Source of the DNA: Dyella humicola
GTDB lineage: Bacteria > Pseudomonadota > Gammaproteobacteria > Xanthomonadales > Rhodanobacteraceae
DNA: 64,000 nucleotides
Direction: 5' to 3'
Assembly (NCBI RefSeq): GCF_026283945.1
Contig: NZ_JAPDPC010000001.1
Location: forward strand, 558,001-622,000
Shown here: positions 54,858 to 63,801 of the stretch, piece after piece
Layout: each line of letters begins with the position of its first letter
How positions within the stretch are numbered: position 1 is the first letter of the stretch
Notes under the pieces: model-generated
Databases searched by the model: none
What the model was told of the DNA's origin: nothing
What the model saw: the letters and a program-made list of their open reading frames with translations, nothing else
Translations under genes and position numbers: made by a program

Positions 54858-55010
54858 GCGGTAGTCCTTGCGTGGTTACCCGCATTATCGGTGGCTGCAG
54901 ACGGGCGGCAAAGCGTCGTCTATTCACACGGATGTCCTCGAACCTTGACCTGGGTTTGCCGCTGGCGGGTCTAATGTGAAGCCGCATATATCGAGCGATC
55001 GAGGTGGGCC

Positions 55011-55313
55011 ATGGGCAGGCTGGCCGAGCACGTGTATACCGCGCCCGCGCAGATCCGGCATCTGGAGGCCCTGGTGGCCGAACTGCCGGCGAATGGACAT
55101 GTCGTGCTGCAACTCAACGATGGCACGCGCCATGACGGCATCGTGTGCACGCGTCCCAACGTTCAGATGTTCCGCGATGGCGCTGAGAACGAGGGCGTCA
55201 ACGGCGTCGTCCGGCTCGAGCGCCTCGATGCGCCGGACTGGCGTTGTTTCGTCTGGCTGAGTGATATCCGCCATGTCGAACACAGGGACTGCTCCATGGG
55301 TGGCGAGACCTGA
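55011..55313 (+). CDS. DUF3247-family protein
   Basis: A 100-residue cytoplasmic protein typical of Xanthomonadales. It has VYTAPAQIRHLEALVAELP (8-26), VVLQLNDGTRHDGIV, VQMFRDGAENEGVNGVVRLE and FVWLSDI, giving a small Sm-like beta barrel as I recall for DUF3247. The function is unknown. The ATG follows CGAGGTGGG. Its position divergent from the MFS gene says nothing firm about its role. Confidence 0.82.
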   Translation: MGRLAEHVYTAPAQIRHLEALVAELPANGHVVLQLNDGTRHDGIVCTRPNVQMFRDGAENEGVNGVVRLERLDAPDWRCFVWLSDIRHVEHRDCSMGGET

Positions 55314-55340
55314 ACATCCAGGTCTCGCCCGCATTCGCGA

Positions 55341-56570
55341 CTAGGCGTTCTGCGCCTGGCTCGGCAGCGCCGCTGGCTGCCGCAGGCTGCGCACGCGCGA
55401 TCGTGCGTCCAGGCCGAACAGCGGGCGCAGCCAGCGCGAGCGTCGAATCGCGAACTCATGCAACAGCGCGCATCCGCCTACCGTGCCCAGCAAGACCAGG
55501 GTCGGTTCCAGCACCGGGCCGAGCCGCAGTGGCAGGAGCCCATAAGCCACGGCCAACAACACGCTTTGATGCAGGATGTACCAGGGGAATACCGCTTCAC
55601 GCGCATAAGGCAGCCAGCGGAAGGGACGATTCAAATACTGGTGGCCCCAGCCTAGGACAGCGGCGATCGCTGTCCAGGCATACATGAAGCGCAACGCTTG
55701 CACCCACAGCCGGGCAGTGACAAGGACCGGATGCGGCAGCCAGCTCAGGTCGACCCAGTTGCCCAGCTGGTCGATGACATAGCGAACCGCAAAACAGCCG
55801 ATCGCCAGCATCAAGGCGTGGCGGCGCAGCCGAGCCAGTTCGCGCCATAACCCGGCGTCGGTGCCCAGCACGTAGCCGTAGAAAAATACCGTGGCATAGC
55901 CGGCATGCGCATACCAGTCCTGATACACGGCATGGTTGATCGGAAAGCGCGCAGCCAGCAGCAGGTAGTAAGCCAGCAGCGGCAGCGACGGCAGCACCAG
56001 CAAGGCGATGCCGCGCACACTGCGGCATCGGCCGAGCAGTTGTTGTCCTCGCTCGGATTCCAGCACCGGCAGCAGGATCAACAGCCCCATCGTGTACAGC
56101 CACACATAGGGCAGGTACCACAGGTGGTTCCAGGTGAAGCCGTACTGCCAGCCGTCGAACGCGCCGGCCGGCCAGGGACCACCGGTCCAGTAGCGCAGCA
56201 GGAACGTACCGAAGCCGGGGGCGACCAAACCATTCGACACCCCCTGTACGTACGGCTGGATCGGTACCACGACAGCGATGCCGAACAGCAACGGCAACAG
56301 CAGGCGTACCGTCCGCTTCCAGGCCAACGCAGGCAGGCGCTGGCGACCCCTCAGGAAATGAACGGCCATGCCCGAAATCAGGAACAGCAGGTCCATCCGC
56401 CAGAAGCCGGAAGCCAGCATGGGGTACTCCAGCCAGCCGGCCAGATAGCTGCTCTTGAGGTGGAACTTCCAGTCATCGGCAGGGGCCACGTAGAGCATGC
56501 CCAGGTGGAAGAGGATCAACAGCCCGAAGGCGAGGACGCGCAAGGCGTCGATATCGTGGCGGCGGTTCAT
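55341..56570 (-). CDS. acyltransferase-3 family membrane protein (OpgC-like)
   Basis: A 409-residue, about ten-helix acyltransferase. The opening RHDIDALRVLAFGLLILFHL carries the family's Arg and His (RxxxxDxLR...H), and FLISGMAVHFL follows. These enzymes O-acylate sugars or glucans using acyl-CoA, and OpgC, which succinylates periplasmic glucans, is the closest by opening and layout. The ATG at 56570 is chosen because the family similarity starts there, although the frame is open to 56708. It is divergent from the LytTR regulator and likely controlled by it. Confidence 0.82.
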   Translation of the reverse strand: MNRRHDIDALRVLAFGLLILFHLGMLYVAPADDWKFHLKSSYLAGWLEYPMLASGFWRMDLLFLISGMAVHFLRGRQRLPALAWKRTVRLLLPLLFGIAVVVPIQPYVQGVSNGLVAPGFGTFLLRYWTGGPWPAGAFDGWQYGFTWNHLWYLPYVWLYTMGLLILLPVLESERGQQLLGRCRSVRGIALLVLPSLPLLAYYLLLAARFPINHAVYQDWYAHAGYATVFFYGYVLGTDAGLWRELARLRRHALMLAIGCFAVRYVIDQLGNWVDLSWLPHPVLVTARLWVQALRFMYAWTAIAAVLGWGHQYLNRPFRWLPYAREAVFPWYILHQSVLLAVAYGLLPLRLGPVLEPTLVLLGTVGGCALLHEFAIRRSRWLRPLFGLDARSRVRSLRQPAALPSQAQNA

Positions 56571-56656
56571 GGCTGGGTTCCGATGGCGGGAGCCTGGATG
56601 CTCTGCCGAACCCGGCCTCCGGTCATGCGCTAAGTGATTGATGGCATGGAAGTAGG

Positions 56657-56691
56657 GACGAACGGCCGACGGAAAGTGACGAAAGGCGACG
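56657..56691. promoter_or_regulatory. four helically phased GACG direct repeats, candidate LytTR operator
   Basis: GACG occurs at 56657, 56668, 56678 and 56688, each one DNA turn (10-11 bases) from the next. The first three are extended as GACGAACGG, GACGGAAAG and GACGAAAGG. The cluster sits 32 bases upstream of the LytTR gene and 87 bases upstream of the acyltransferase start, in their shared promoter region. A LytTR protein binds direct repeats. Confidence 0.4.
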
Positions 56692-56722
56692 TGATCCACG
56701 GCGGCCACGTAGAATCCCGGCC

Positions 56723-57610
56723 ATGACCAAGCAGGCCGGTTTCGATTACCCGAAGTTCCAGCGCTGGCGGCGGCCTTTCGAGGTCGGCTTTTGGATTGCC
56801 TTGTTCGTCCCCAACACCATCTTCAACGGCATGGTGTCGTGGTACGACAACGTCTACCGCAGCCACAAAGTGTCAGACCTGGAGCCGTGGATCTGGGAGG
56901 CCAGCAGCAGCCTGGTGGTGCTGGCCCTGATTCCCCTGCTGGTGGCGGCGACGCGGCGCTGGCCGTTCCGCTTCGATAGCTGGCGGCATAGCCTCAAGGT
57001 GCACCTGCTGCTGAGCATCCCGTTCAGTCTGGCTCACGTCCTCGCGATGGTCGGGTTACGCGTGCTCGCCTATGCCGCCGCCGGTAGTCGTTACGACTTC
57101 GGCAACTGGCCGCGGGAGATGGGTTATGAGTATCTCAAGGACATCCGCACTTACTTCCTGATCGTCGGCATGATCTCGTTCTACGGCTTTGTCGTACGAC
57201 GTCTGCAGGGCGAGGCCAGTCTTCTCAGCGAGCCGGACGAAGGGCCGCCGGTCGAGCCCATCGATCGGCCCGAACGTTTTCTGGTGCGCAAGCTGGGCAA
57301 GGAGTTCCTCATCGCCGCGCGCGAGATCGAATGGCTACAGGCGTCGGGCAACTACGTGAACCTGCATGTGCGTGGCCGCGACTATCCGCTGCGCGCCACC
57401 ATGGGCGGCATTGAGGAGCGGCTCGATCCGCAGCGCTTTGTGCGTGTTCATCGCAGTTACCTGGTGAATTTCGATTATCTGGCGGAGATCGAGCCACTGG
57501 AGACGGGTGATGCCCGCCTGACCATGCGTGATGGCGCCAGGCTGCCCTGCAGCCGCCGTTTTCGCAGCCAGTTGCGCGAACGCTTCGGCGATGCGGCGAT
57601 AAGTGCCTAA
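56723..57610 (+). CDS. membrane-bound LytTR-domain transcriptional regulator
   Basis: A 295-residue protein. About four hydrophobic segments occupy residues 20-160, with no catalytic kinase part. The C-terminal LytTR DNA-binding domain (about 190-290) has FLVRKLGKEFLIAAREIEWL, ASGNYVNLHV, RFVRVHRSYLVN and RFRSQLRE. It would sense something at or in the membrane and bind DNA directly. The ATG is well placed but lacks a strong ribosome-binding site. It faces away from the acyltransferase gene, its most probable target. Confidence 0.85.
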   Translation: MTKQAGFDYPKFQRWRRPFEVGFWIALFVPNTIFNGMVSWYDNVYRSHKVSDLEPWIWEASSSLVVLALIPLLVAATRRWPFRFDSWRHSLKVHLLLSIPFSLAHVLAMVGLRVLAYAAAGSRYDFGNWPREMGYEYLKDIRTYFLIVGMISFYGFVVRRLQGEASLLSEPDEGPPVEPIDRPERFLVRKLGKEFLIAAREIEWLQASGNYVNLHVRGRDYPLRATMGGIEERLDPQRFVRVHRSYLVNFDYLAEIEPLETGDARLTMRDGARLPCSRRFRSQLRERFGDAAISA

Positions 57611-57746
57611 GGGCGCTGTTGGGCCACCCATTCCGACAGCTCTGCGCTGGGATCACGGCTATTGAAGATGAGCATGCGTAGGGCGGTTGCACCGTGCCCG
57701 TTATCCGTTCCACTCTAGACACCTTCTTTTCGCCTGGACGTCGCTC

Positions 57747-58472
57747 ATGAATCTTTCGCGCCTGCGCCTCGCTACCGCCCTGGGCACCATGCTGGTCCTC
57801 GCCGGCTGTTCGCCATCAAGCGACCAGGCCGCAGCGCCGCAGGCAACCCAGGCGCCCGCCGATGATTCGGCGCAGAAGCTCGATACCTATCGCCAGCTGG
57901 TGCGCATCGGCAACGATGAGATGGCCGTGACCATGGGCAAGTCGATCGTCAGCCGCTATCCCGACAGCGCGGCGGCCAAAGAAGTGCAGCAGAGCCTGCC
58001 GGAGATCGAGAAGCGCTACACCGAGACGAGCGAGCGCAATCGGCTGCAGGGCCTATGGCTTTACCAAGTATCGCCGATGGAAGGAGGCACCCAGTCCACC
58101 GCCACCATCTACAGCAGTCAACCATCAGGCGAGAACCGCGTGCGCCTGGTGCTGCGCCGGCACACCGCATGGGGCCAGAATGCATTCCTGTTCAGCAGTG
58201 GCCCGCATGGCTTCGTGTGCAAGGGAAACTGCACGATCAAGGCCACCTTTGACGACAAGCCGGGCAGCATCAAGGCGTTCGCCCCCAGCACCGGTGAGCC
58301 GGCGCTGCTGTTCAGCGACGACAAGACCTTCATTGCACAATTGCAGAAGGCCAAGAAGATCACCATGGACGTGACCATGCAGGACGGCGAAAAGAAGGTG
58401 ACCCTGGTGTACGAAGTGGGCGGTTTCGATCCCGCCAAGTGGCAGCCGGTGAGCAAGTCGACCAAGAAGTAA
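57747..58472 (+). CDS. hypothetical lipoprotein
   Basis: A 241-residue exported protein with a lipobox ending VLAGC (Cys near 18). A helical segment follows (about 40-95, with VSRYPDSAAAKEVQQSLPEI, like a single TPR-type repeat). The rest is beta-rich, including GLWLYQVSPMEGGTQSTATI and a Cys pair in FVCKGNCTIKA. I do not recognise a family. The ATG at 57747 begins the signal. It lies in a same-strand run with the DUF6491 gene. Confidence 0.72.
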   Translation: MNLSRLRLATALGTMLVLAGCSPSSDQAAAPQATQAPADDSAQKLDTYRQLVRIGNDEMAVTMGKSIVSRYPDSAAAKEVQQSLPEIEKRYTETSERNRLQGLWLYQVSPMEGGTQSTATIYSSQPSGENRVRLVLRRHTAWGQNAFLFSSGPHGFVCKGNCTIKATFDDKPGSIKAFAPSTGEPALLFSDDKTFIAQLQKAKKITMDVTMQDGEKKVTLVYEVGGFDPAKWQPVSKSTKK

Positions 58473-58532
58473 AACGTCCACGCGCACCCGATTCATGCGT
58501 TATGGAGCCTAAGCACTATGGAGATCGTCCCC

Positions 58533-58979
58533 ATGTCCCTCAAACAAATTCTGATCGTCGGCGCATCGGTCGTGTTGCTGGCGGCTTGTGCGCGTGTCGG
58601 CAAGGACTTCACCGCGCGACTCGATGCGCGGCAGCAGGCCTACGTGACCGCCGCCGGTACACCGGTGAACAGCTTCCACTTCTACGGCTTGTGGTCATGG
58701 GAGCCACTCAGTGACGAGCAGCTGGCGGTCTATACCCGTCCCGGTGAGGCGTGGCTGCTCGACCTGGACGGTCGCTGCCGGAATCTGTTGTTCACCAATC
58801 ACATCGCCGTGACCTCGGGTGCGAGTGTGGTCGCCGCCAAGTTCGACCACGTCATCACCGGCCCACGCGATGTGCCTTGCATCATCAAGCAGATTCGCCC
58901 GGTCGACATCGCCAGGCTGAATTCGCCGCAACAGGGCAAGCCGCGCGAAATCGAGGAAGCGCAGCGTCCAGCGAAGTGA
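58533..58979 (+). CDS. DUF6491-family lipoprotein
   Basis: A 148-residue exported protein. The lipobox VLLAAC gives Cys19. The mature part has FYGLWSWEPLSDEQLAVYTR, PGEAWLLDLDGRC and CIIKQIRPVDIARL, with two cysteines likely bonded. This pattern matches DUF6491, a family of unknown function frequent in Xanthomonadales. The ATG at 58533 starts the signal, and an upstream ATG at 58518 is less likely. Confidence 0.78.
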   Translation: MSLKQILIVGASVVLLAACARVGKDFTARLDARQQAYVTAAGTPVNSFHFYGLWSWEPLSDEQLAVYTRPGEAWLLDLDGRCRNLLFTNHIAVTSGASVVAAKFDHVITGPRDVPCIIKQIRPVDIARLNSPQQGKPREIEEAQRPAK

Positions 58980-59062
58980 ACCATCCTGGCCTCGATCGAG
59001 CCTCGAGTGCCAGGGTTCGTGGCGCATGAGCGCGGCACCCTGGTTTCAACAGGCACTGATGC

Positions 59063-59884
59063 TCAATGCAGGAACAGCTTCTCGGCGATCTTCGCCAGTG
59101 GCTTTTCTACCGCGCTCTGCAAACGCGGAGGTAGATCCAGTGGCCTGAGCAGCATCTTCACCGTCATCTCGGCGGGGATATTTCGGCGCAGCAAACCCTG
59201 CGCGCGGCCGGTGACGCGGCGGAACTCCGCTTCGTTCTCTTTGTGCTGCGGATAGCACTGGTTGAACACGTGGCGTAGTGCGATGTCGCTGTCTTCGCTC
59301 TTGATCTCGTTGACGCGGCGCAGGATCACGCGGAACACCTTGTAGCGGCTGAAGCCTTCGCGTTCGCGGTAAATCCGGAAGTGGTGGTAGAAGTGCTTGT
59401 AGTGGCGCACTTCATCGCGCTTGATATGGCCGGTGAGCTCCTTCAGCACGGGCTCGTCGGTGATGTCGTTGAGCGCGCGGTAAAGACTGGCCGTGCCGGT
59501 TTCCACCACGCAGCGTGCCGCCAGCTCCAGGCCGCGGCTCGATTCCAGTTGCTCCGACGTGCACACCGCGCCGTACTCCTGCCAGAACGCGGCGAAGCCA
59601 CGATCCCAGTCGAACTCGGGCCACACGGTCTTCACGTAGGCGGACAGCGCACGGCCGTGCTGAAGTTCCTCGTGTTCCCAATGCTGGCTGAGCCAGGTCT
59701 GCAGTTCCTGGTCACCAGCGAAATGGTCGACCAGGTTGTGCGTATACAGATCCGAGCCACTCTCGACGAAGGACGAGCTGCACAACAGGAAAAACAGGTC
59801 CTCGTTCTGGCGAACGCGATGGACGTCGATTCGGCTGAAGTCCAGGCTTTCCAGAGTCCAGGGCAACGATGTGGCATAGCTCAC
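59063..59884 (-). CDS. ferritin-like di-iron-fold protein
   Basis: A 273-residue helical protein. Two E(x)nExxH-type motifs are visible, HWEHEELQHGRAL and HIKRDEVRHYKHFYHHF, together with further Glu and His residues on neighbouring helices. This fits the ferritin-like superfamily with a carboxylate-bridged di-iron site. The reaction (hydroxylase, desaturase or storage) is not evident. GTG at 59884 is the likely start, and a TTG at 59945-59947 is possible. It is convergent with the DUF6491 gene. Confidence 0.75.
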   Translation of the reverse strand: MSYATSLPWTLESLDFSRIDVHRVRQNEDLFFLLCSSSFVESGSDLYTHNLVDHFAGDQELQTWLSQHWEHEELQHGRALSAYVKTVWPEFDWDRGFAAFWQEYGAVCTSEQLESSRGLELAARCVVETGTASLYRALNDITDEPVLKELTGHIKRDEVRHYKHFYHHFRIYREREGFSRYKVFRVILRRVNEIKSEDSDIALRHVFNQCYPQHKENEAEFRRVTGRAQGLLRRNIPAEMTVKMLLRPLDLPPRLQSAVEKPLAKIAEKLFLH

Positions 59885-60035
59885 GCGGGCATTCCTGTGC
59901 GGGCGGGGCTGGCGCGCGCACGACGCGGCGCTGGCCTGGCATGACAATTAGGTGACAAGAGCATACGACGAGATCGTCGCGGGGGATTAACGCCCGCCGA
60001 CCTAGAGGACCGGATGAGTCACACGAACTAGCGCA

Positions 60036-60452
60036 TCAGCGAACGACGGTAACCGGTACGTGGGCGCGCTCAAGCATATCGCCGGACACCGAGCCCAGCA
60101 GCCAGCGCGCGAGTGCGCCCCGTTCGGTATGGCCAATCACGATATGGTCGATGCCGTGGCGACGCACTTGGTCCAGCAAAGCGTCACCGGGACTGCCGCG
60201 TACGACCTCTGCATCGATGAGCGCTTCCGCGCCCGGCGCCATCTCCTTCAGCTCTTCCAGCAGCGCGGTGCAACGCTTGGTGCCGGAGTCGGTGATCATC
60301 AGCGCACACGTATCGGCGCTGCCTTCGGTCACCTGCACCACCGATACCACACGCACTCGACCGCCGCTGGCTCGTGCCCATTCGAGGGCGAAACGAAACG
60401 CCTGTTTGGAGGAGGCGGAGCCGTCATAGCCAACCAGCGAGTACTTGAGCAT
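60036..60452 (-). CDS. universal stress protein (UspA family)
   Basis: A 138-residue single Usp domain: MLKYSLVGYDGSASSKQAFR at the start, VVSVVQV strand, and a C-terminal IVIGHTERGALARWLLGSVS with the ATP-binding G-x2-G-x9-G(S) pattern. It is therefore probably an ATP-binding UspA. The ATG at 60452 is chosen although the frame stays open on the same strand for another 280 codons; that extension has no family features and its codons look like antisense reading. Confidence 0.88.
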   Translation of the reverse strand: MLKYSLVGYDGSASSKQAFRFALEWARASGGRVRVVSVVQVTEGSADTCALMITDSGTKRCTALLEELKEMAPGAEALIDAEVVRGSPGDALLDQVRRHGIDHIVIGHTERGALARWLLGSVSGDMLERAHVPVTVVR

Positions 60453-60764
60453 GAAGTTCCTCTGGGTATGACGCAGACCGGGCTTCCGTCGGTGACCTGG
60501 TGATAGCGACGCTCGACGTGGGTTTGCTCGGCCTGCTGGCTTTGCTGGATCTTTTCGCCAGCGTACAGCCCTCCGAGCGCGACCGCCACGGTGATTTCCG
60601 TGTGCGCGTGGTCTTGTTATGGCGTCATCAGCGAAACATCTCTCCACGCTGCCTTCACATACCCAGCGACAAGGATGAATGGAGGCCCGGCCATATCCCA
60701 AAGCGTTCAGGGTCACTGTCGACAATAGTCGGTACCGTCTGATTCCACTCACGCAAGGAGACTG
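60453..60764. other. 312-bp divergent intergenic region
   Basis: It separates the minus-strand UspA gene from the plus-strand exported-protein gene and must hold both promoters. Short open frames (for example 60500-60742 plus and 60329-60589 minus) lack ribosome-binding sites and family features, and I do not call them. No repeat or hairpin stands out. Confidence 0.5.
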
Positions 60765-61226
60765 ATGATGATCAAGCGTACGTTCGGAATGGCAGCCCTG
60801 ATGCTCGTCTGTGCTGGCGCGATGTCCGCCTTCCCAGTCACCAGGGCGCGGGCAGCGGAAGCTGACGTCGAGTGTCACCTGAGCTTCAGCCTTGCCGGCT
60901 GGTCGGCGATCTACAAGCATGCAGAAGGCAAAGGCACGGTTGCCTGCAGCAACGGCCAGCGGGCCAACGTAAAGATCTCTACGGTCGGTGGCGGCCTCAC
61001 TGCGGGCAAGTTCCGCATTGACAACGGCAAGGGTGAGATCACCCACGTACGCAGCATCGACGACGTATTCGGCGATTATGCACAGGCCGGTGCGGAAGCG
61101 GGCGTCGTCAAGAGCGGCCAGGCCCAGGTGCTGACCAAGGGCACGACCTCGCTGGCGCTGCATGGCAGCGGCGAGGGCATCGATCTGGGCGTATCGGTGG
61201 GGCAGTTCACCATTACCAAGATCTGA
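60765..61226 (+). CDS. hypothetical exported protein
   Basis: A 153-residue protein with a signal peptide (about 1-30, ending TRARAAEAD). The mature domain is Gly-rich with two cysteines (VECHL and VACSN), and alternating patterns (VKISTVGGGLTAGKF, LGVSVGQFTITKI) suggest beta structure. Family not recognised. The start has tandem ATG codons at 60765 and 60768 behind AAGGAG. A terminator follows the stop. Confidence 0.75.
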   Translation: MMIKRTFGMAALMLVCAGAMSAFPVTRARAAEADVECHLSFSLAGWSAIYKHAEGKGTVACSNGQRANVKISTVGGGLTAGKFRIDNGKGEITHVRSIDDVFGDYAQAGAEAGVVKSGQAQVLTKGTTSLALHGSGEGIDLGVSVGQFTITKI

Positions 61227-61246
61227 TCCCGCTAGGCCGTCACGAC

Positions 61247-61270
61247 AAAGGGCGCCCTGTGGCGCCCTTT
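61247..61270 (+). terminator. rho-independent terminator
   Basis: A perfect 10-bp stem, AAAGGGCGCC (61247-61256) with GGCGCCCTTT (61261-61270) and loop CTGT, then GCTTTTGC. It ends the exported-protein gene 20 bases upstream. Confidence 0.88.
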
Positions 61271-61322
61271 GCTTTTGCAGCGCGTACACTGCTGGCCAAT
61301 TTCCCGCGCCCGGAGTGCCGTC

Positions 61323-61859
61323 ATGCGCCGTCTCCCGCTGCTGTTGATGCTGACCCTGCTGCTTGGATTGGCCGCTCCGGCCTTCGCAGACGCGCCGTCG
61401 GCGTTACCCCAGGTGGGACAGCCCGCCCCCGATTTCCGCCTGCAGGACCAGAACGGCAAGTGGCAGACCCCCGCCGATCACCGTGGTCGTTGGCTGGTCA
61501 TGTATTTCTATCCGAAGGACTTCACCCCTGGGTGCACGACCGAGGTCTGCACCTTCCGTGACGACATCGCCAAGCTGCGCCAGGCTGGCGCCGATGTGGT
61601 GGGGGTGAGCCTGGACGACGTGAAGTCGCATGCCGAGTTCGCCGCCAAATACCACGTGCCGTTCTCGCTGCTGTCCGATGCCGACAGCAAGACGGCCCAG
61701 GCCTATGGTGTGCTGACCTCCAAGGTCGGCTTCAAATACGCGCGTCGCACGACCTTCTTGATCGACCCGCAGGGCAAGATCGCCAAGGTCTACCAGGACG
61801 TGGATCCGGAGAGGAACTCGGCGCAGGTGCTGGCTGATCTCAACACGTTGAAGGGGTGA
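61323..61859 (+). CDS. periplasmic peroxiredoxin (Bcp/PrxQ type)
   Basis: A 178-residue thiol peroxidase with a signal peptide (about 1-22, ending AFADA). Peroxidatic Cys71 is in FTPGCTTEVC, and Cys76, five residues on, is the resolving Cys, the PrxQ arrangement. The conserved Thr/Pro of the active site and an Arg in YARRTTFLID complete the fold. Export is unusual for Bcp, which is mostly cytoplasmic. The ATG at 61323 gives the signal peptide. The stop overlaps the region of the next gene's ribosome-binding site. Confidence 0.9.
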   Translation: MRRLPLLLMLTLLLGLAAPAFADAPSALPQVGQPAPDFRLQDQNGKWQTPADHRGRWLVMYFYPKDFTPGCTTEVCTFRDDIAKLRQAGADVVGVSLDDVKSHAEFAAKYHVPFSLLSDADSKTAQAYGVLTSKVGFKYARRTTFLIDPQGKIAKVYQDVDPERNSAQVLADLNTLKG

Positions 61860-61864
61860 TCCCG

Positions 61865-62407
61865 ATGCCACTGACGACACGGCGCGATGCCACCCGCCCC
61901 GGCGGGTTTGCGGTTTGGAGGATCGTGGTCTGGTTGATGCTGTTGCTGGCTGCTTTTGGCTGCCTGCAGTACGCGCTTCACGCCCAGCAGGTGTGGGGCG
62001 TACTGCAGACATCGGGCAGCCCTGAAGCGGTTTCCCACCTGCGCGGCGTACTGGCCTGGGACCTGGCCTATCTTGCTGGAGCCTTTGCGATCATCGTGAT
62101 CTGCGCTGGCGCGATCCTGCGTCAGGCGTGGTCCCGGGTGGCCTTGCAAGTTGCCGCGGTGCTGCTGGCGATCTGGGCCCTGGTGAGCGGGATCACCCTG
62201 TTTGCGCAATGGCACAACGTCGACAACGCCGTATCGTTGCTGCAGCCGGGCGCGGACGAGGCCGCCCAGCGGACCCTAAACCGGTTGCGCCACAGCTTTG
62301 AAATGGCGGTGGGACTCAAGGCGCTCGCTGTGCCGGTCTTGCTTTGGCTGGCATGGCGGTTGCACCAGCCGGTCGTTCGCGGGCAATTCCGCCCTCGCAG
62401 GCCCTAG
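61865..62407 (+). CDS. hypothetical membrane protein
   Basis: A 180-residue protein with four hydrophobic segments (about 22-42, 62-86, 88-112 and 148-165). I do not recognise the family. The ATG at 61865 is behind AAGGGGTGA, which covers the end of the peroxiredoxin gene, so the two are probably translationally coupled and the protein may act with it. A GTG at 61856 is less likely. Confidence 0.72.
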   Translation: MPLTTRRDATRPGGFAVWRIVVWLMLLLAAFGCLQYALHAQQVWGVLQTSGSPEAVSHLRGVLAWDLAYLAGAFAIIVICAGAILRQAWSRVALQVAAVLLAIWALVSGITLFAQWHNVDNAVSLLQPGADEAAQRTLNRLRHSFEMAVGLKALAVPVLLWLAWRLHQPVVRGQFRPRRP

Positions 62408-62479
62408 CCAGCCTGGAGTTCAGCGGCGGTTGCTGCAGCGCGGGTTATCGCTGCGGCTCCTCGTTCACATGGATTTGCC

Positions 62480-63232
62480 ATGCTCGCGCGCCGTCTGTCG
62501 CTTATCTCCGTGCTTTCCCTGGCCAGCCTGGGGCTGCATGCGCAGGACCTGGCGACCACCTGCCATGCGAGCAGCAGCTACGACTTAACCGTGACGCCAG
62601 GCGCACTGTTGTTCGATCGCCCGCAGCCGGCGCCGCAGCGGGTCGAGTTGCAGGATGGCGTCTTGCGCACCGACAGTGCGGCGGTGCGCCTTCGACCCGA
62701 GGACCAGGATCGTCTCGCCCTCTTCGAACGCGAGCTACGCGCGCTCATGCCACGTGCTAAAGCCGTTGCGGCGCATGGCGTGGATATGCTCGCGGCGGCG
62801 ATGCACGACGAGGGCACGCGGCTTTCGCTGAGCCCCGACACCCGCTCCGAGATGGATCGGCGCCTGGCCACGCGGGCGGTGGAGCTCAAGCAGCGCATCG
62901 CTGCCAGCAACAGCACGCACGACTGGCAGGGTAACCTGGCCGACCAGTACGCCAACCAGCTGGCATCGGATCTGATGCCCTTGCTCGCCAACGACCTTGG
63001 CCAGCAGGCCATCAATGCGGCCTTGAGCGGTGACCTGCAGGCGGCGGCCAACTTACGCGACAGTGCGTCGGATCTAAGCACGCAGTTGCGGCCACGCCTG
63101 GAGCGGCGCATGCAGGCGCTGACGCCCGAGATCCAGGCCTTGTGCCCATCCATCCAGCGTCTGGCCGAGTTGCAGCAAGGCATCCGCGGAGCGGGGAGCC
63201 AGCCATTGAACCTGATACAGGTCGGTCAATAG
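62480..63232 (+). CDS. DUF2884 (YggN-like) exported protein
   Basis: A 250-residue exported protein. The signal peptide (about 1-21, ending GLHAQ) is followed by TCHASSSYDLTVTPGALLFD and the DUF2884-type VELQDGVLRTDSAAVRLRPE DQ block. A long helical region (about 75-230) has a C-terminal Cys near 214 that probably bonds with the N-terminal Cys. YggN-like proteins have no known function. The ATG follows a weak site. It is the third gene in a same-strand run. Confidence 0.82.
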   Translation: MLARRLSLISVLSLASLGLHAQDLATTCHASSSYDLTVTPGALLFDRPQPAPQRVELQDGVLRTDSAAVRLRPEDQDRLALFERELRALMPRAKAVAAHGVDMLAAAMHDEGTRLSLSPDTRSEMDRRLATRAVELKQRIAASNSTHDWQGNLADQYANQLASDLMPLLANDLGQQAINAALSGDLQAAANLRDSASDLSTQLRPRLERRMQALTPEIQALCPSIQRLAELQQGIRGAGSQPLNLIQVGQ

Positions 63233-63335
63233 GGCGCGTGCCAGCGATGCCAAGCTGGTGGCGGCTGATTAACCTCCTGCTAAGCGGCAAAGGACGAGGA
63301 TGTTGCCGCTGTTAACCGTGTGAGGAGGCGGCCTC

Positions 63336-63776
63336 GTGTCGCACGTGAGAGTACCGCGCTACAACGCCCTGATCCGGCGTGGCATTGACGACCGCGAGCT
63401 GTACAGGCGAGCGTTGACGCGCGTGCGCGAGCCGGGCCTGCAGGCTCTGTTGACTGAAAATCTGCACACGCTCGATGCTCTTATCGGTGACTTGCAGGCG
63501 CAGGTCCACGCCAGTGGCCATGCCCCGGCGCGCCACGGCACGCTGGCTGGTGCGGTGCGCAGTGCCCTTGCCGACATGACGACCGGTTTTTCCGCCAATC
63601 GCGACGCCGCCTGGATCCATTGCCTGGCGCGCAACGAATGCGCGTTGTTGCATCGTTTTGAGCAGCAAATGGCCCATGCCACGGACGAGTCCGCCCGGAT
63701 ACTGGGCGTGCAGCTGTCCCGCCTGCATGGCATTCACAACGATATGCACTGTCTAGCCGGCACGACGCACGGCTGA
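63336..63776 (+). CDS. DUF2383/PA2169-like four-helix-bundle protein
   Basis: A 146-residue all-helical cytoplasmic protein: YNALIRRGIDDRELYRRALT, then EPGLQALLTENLHTLDALIG and ECALLHRFEQQMAHATDES. The layout fits the PA2169/DUF2383 stress-related four-helix family, although individual residues are weakly conserved. The start is GTG at 63336 behind GAGGAGG, which is convincing. It is directly followed by the DUF924 gene. Confidence 0.65.
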   Translation: MSHVRVPRYNALIRRGIDDRELYRRALTRVREPGLQALLTENLHTLDALIGDLQAQVHASGHAPARHGTLAGAVRSALADMTTGFSANRDAAWIHCLARNECALLHRFEQQMAHATDESARILGVQLSRLHGIHNDMHCLAGTTHG

Positions 63777-63801
63777 AGACACCCCTGGCCAAGGAACAGG
63801 C

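Noticed and set aside
60453-61289. Upstream extension of the UspA reading frame
   Set aside because: The Usp fold begins exactly at 60452. The extension crosses a divergent promoter region and reads antisense to the exported-protein gene.
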